Source: Bryobacterales bacterium (GTDB lineage Bacteria; Acidobacteriota; Terriglobia; Bryobacterales; Bryobacteraceae). From it: DNA of 7,211 nucleotides. Where the stretch lies: contig JAEUQE010000334.1 in the NCBI GenBank assembly GCA_016789785.1, positions 1 to 7,211 on the forward strand, read 5' to 3'. The notes beneath the pieces were generated by a model, which made no database searches, was not told the DNA's origin, and saw only the letters and a list, made by a program, of their open reading frames with translations. Shown one piece after another: positions 6,219 through 7,211 of this stretch; the stretch's first letter is position 1, and each line of letters begins with the position of its first letter. A program made the position numbers and the translations under genes.

Positions 6219-7211
6219 TCACCGATTTTTGGGAAGGTCCGTGGGACGGCCTTTAAACTTCGGTCCGATGTAGGGGACCCGGTCCCAGAACTCGGTCTGG
6301 GAGACGCGCGGGTCGGCCGTGGCCTTCATCCATTCGGTCACCCGATTGGCGAGGCCAAGCTTCGCGGCGGTGTACGTCGGCGCAGCGGCGACGTTGTTGA
6401 CCTGATCGGGATCCGAACGCAGATCGTACAACTCCTCGGCCGGCCGCTTCGCGAAACTCAGATCGAAGTAAGGCTGTGGCTTGCGGTCGAGGAGAAGGCG
6501 CTTGGAGCGCGAGTCATCGACGTCGCCATAAGGGCCTACCGCCCAATAGAATTCGGGATCGCCTGCAGGCCAACGGTCCGGTGCGAGATTGCGGAGATAG
6601 AGAAAGTCGCGAGTGCGGATTCCGCGGACTGGATAAGCGAGGTCGCCGCGGCGCACGTTGGCATGGCGCTCCCGTTCCAGAAACACTGCGTCGCGCCGCT
6701 GGCTGGAGAAGAGGCTGTTCGCTGTGAACGACGGCGGCCTGGGCAGGCCCGCGGCCTCGACGAGTGTTGGAGCGAGATCGCCGATGGTCACGAAGTCATC
6801 CCGGGTGGAGCCAGCACGGATGGCGCCTGGCAAGCGCATCGCCATGGGAATGCGAACACCGAGGTCGTAACAGCCAGCCAGACCACGCGGAAGCTGCCAT
6901 CCATTGTCACTTGTCATGATGACAAGTGTGTTGTCCAGTTCGCCGCGGCGTTGCAATTCTTCCAGCAATTGACCGCACTCGTGGTCGAACTCTTCGACCT
7001 CGGCGTAGTACCCGAGGATGTCCTCGCGCACTGCGGGATCGTCGGGCAGGTGCTTGGGAACACGCAATCGCGATGGGTTCATGGATGCACGGCGCGCCTC
7101 CCCACGATTCCAGGGCACGTGTGGATCGTGACTGCCGAACCAGAAGCAGAAGGGCTGACCGTCGCCGCGGGCAGCGAGGAACTCGTGGAAGTCGGCGTAT
7201 TTCGGACCGGC
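6219..7211 (-). CDS. S1-family sulfatase, C-terminal part (5' end outside the window)
   Basis: Type I sulfatase related to arylsulfatase / heparan N-sulfatase enzymes, which hydrolyse sulfate esters or sulfamates using a formylglycine made from Cys or Ser. 330 residues are visible and the reading frame is open to the window edge. The internal GTG at 7116-7118 is not the start, since family sequence continues upstream of it (FCFWFGSHDPHVPW). Seen here: the HDPH motif at visible residues 28-31, whose His residues contact the sulfate; a helix ending in DNTLVIMTSDNG, with the Asp-Asn metal ligands at 6903-6908; the YDLGVRIPMAMRLPG strand; DLAPTLVEAAGL; and the C-terminal ELYDLRSDPDQVNNVA signature. 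The catalytic C/S-x-P-x-R motif and signal peptide are off-window. At the position where relatives carry a Lys or Arg (PRxK) it has Leu. Likely periplasmic or secreted; substrate unknown. It is followed 42 bp later by the BACON protein. Confidence 0.92.
   Translation of the reverse strand, partial: AGPKYADFHEFLAARGDGQPFCFWFGSHDPHVPWNRGEARRASMNPSRLRVPKHLPDDPAVREDILGYYAEVEEFDHECGQLLEELQRRGELDNTLVIMTSDNGWQLPRGLAGCYDLGVRIPMAMRLPGAIRAGSTRDDFVTIGDLAPTLVEAAGLPRPPSFTANSLFSSQRRDAVFLERERHANVRRGDLAYPVRGIRTRDFLYLRNLAPDRWPAGDPEFYWAVGPYGDVDDSRSKRLLLDRKPQPYFDLSFAKRPAEELYDLRSDPDQVNNVAAAPTYTAAKLGLANRVTEWMKATADPRVSQTEFWDRVPYIGPKFKGRPTDLPKNR

Noticed and set aside
7116..7118. GTG as the start of the sulfatase
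   Set aside because: The frame is open through to the window edge and encodes conserved sulfatase sequence upstream (FWFGSHDPH), so this is an internal Val codon.

Overview
The window is a GC-rich bacterial fragment in which every gene I can support is on the minus strand, so it reads from right to left. The best guess for the source is a member of the Acidobacteriota, of the Bryobacterales/Solibacter type. This rests on three traits: a secreted protein joining a BACON domain to C-terminal modules with TPCR and GYF signatures, a sulfatase beside it, and an efflux cassette with several adaptors and a MacB-like permease. The assignment comes from recalled family traits, not a search.

Layout in transcription order: (1) 7211-6219, the C-terminal part of a secreted-type S1 sulfatase whose N-terminus and catalytic Cys/formylglycine motif lie outside the window. 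(2) 6176-4113, a 687-aa exported protein with a signal peptide, an N-terminal beta-rich domain, a BACON domain and three tandem modules of about 126 residues. It starts 42 bp after the sulfatase and is probably co-transcribed with it. (3) A 159-bp intergenic gap (3954-4112) with a strong GGCGCGCC hairpin, which separates the two gene groups. (4) 3953-2898, 2901-1666 and 1669-380: three different HlyD/MacA-type periplasmic adaptor proteins in a row, each overlapping the next by ATGA. (5) 377-1, the N-terminal 125 residues of a MacB/FtsX-type ABC permease, starting 2 bp after the last adaptor and running off the window.

Functional reading: the right half looks like a sulfated-glycan or surface module, an enzyme plus a probable secreted binding/adhesion protein. 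The left half is an ABC-type tripartite efflux or export operon. Its unusual trait is three dissimilar adaptors for at least one permease. The first adaptor is short, lacks the membrane-proximal domain and looks like a lipoprotein with Asp at +2. The second has an N-terminal membrane anchor. The third has an ambiguous lipobox. The permease starts directly at its first membrane segment, so an ATPase subunit must be supplied from another gene outside the window. No tRNA, rRNA, CRISPR array, insertion sequence or plus-strand gene is supported.
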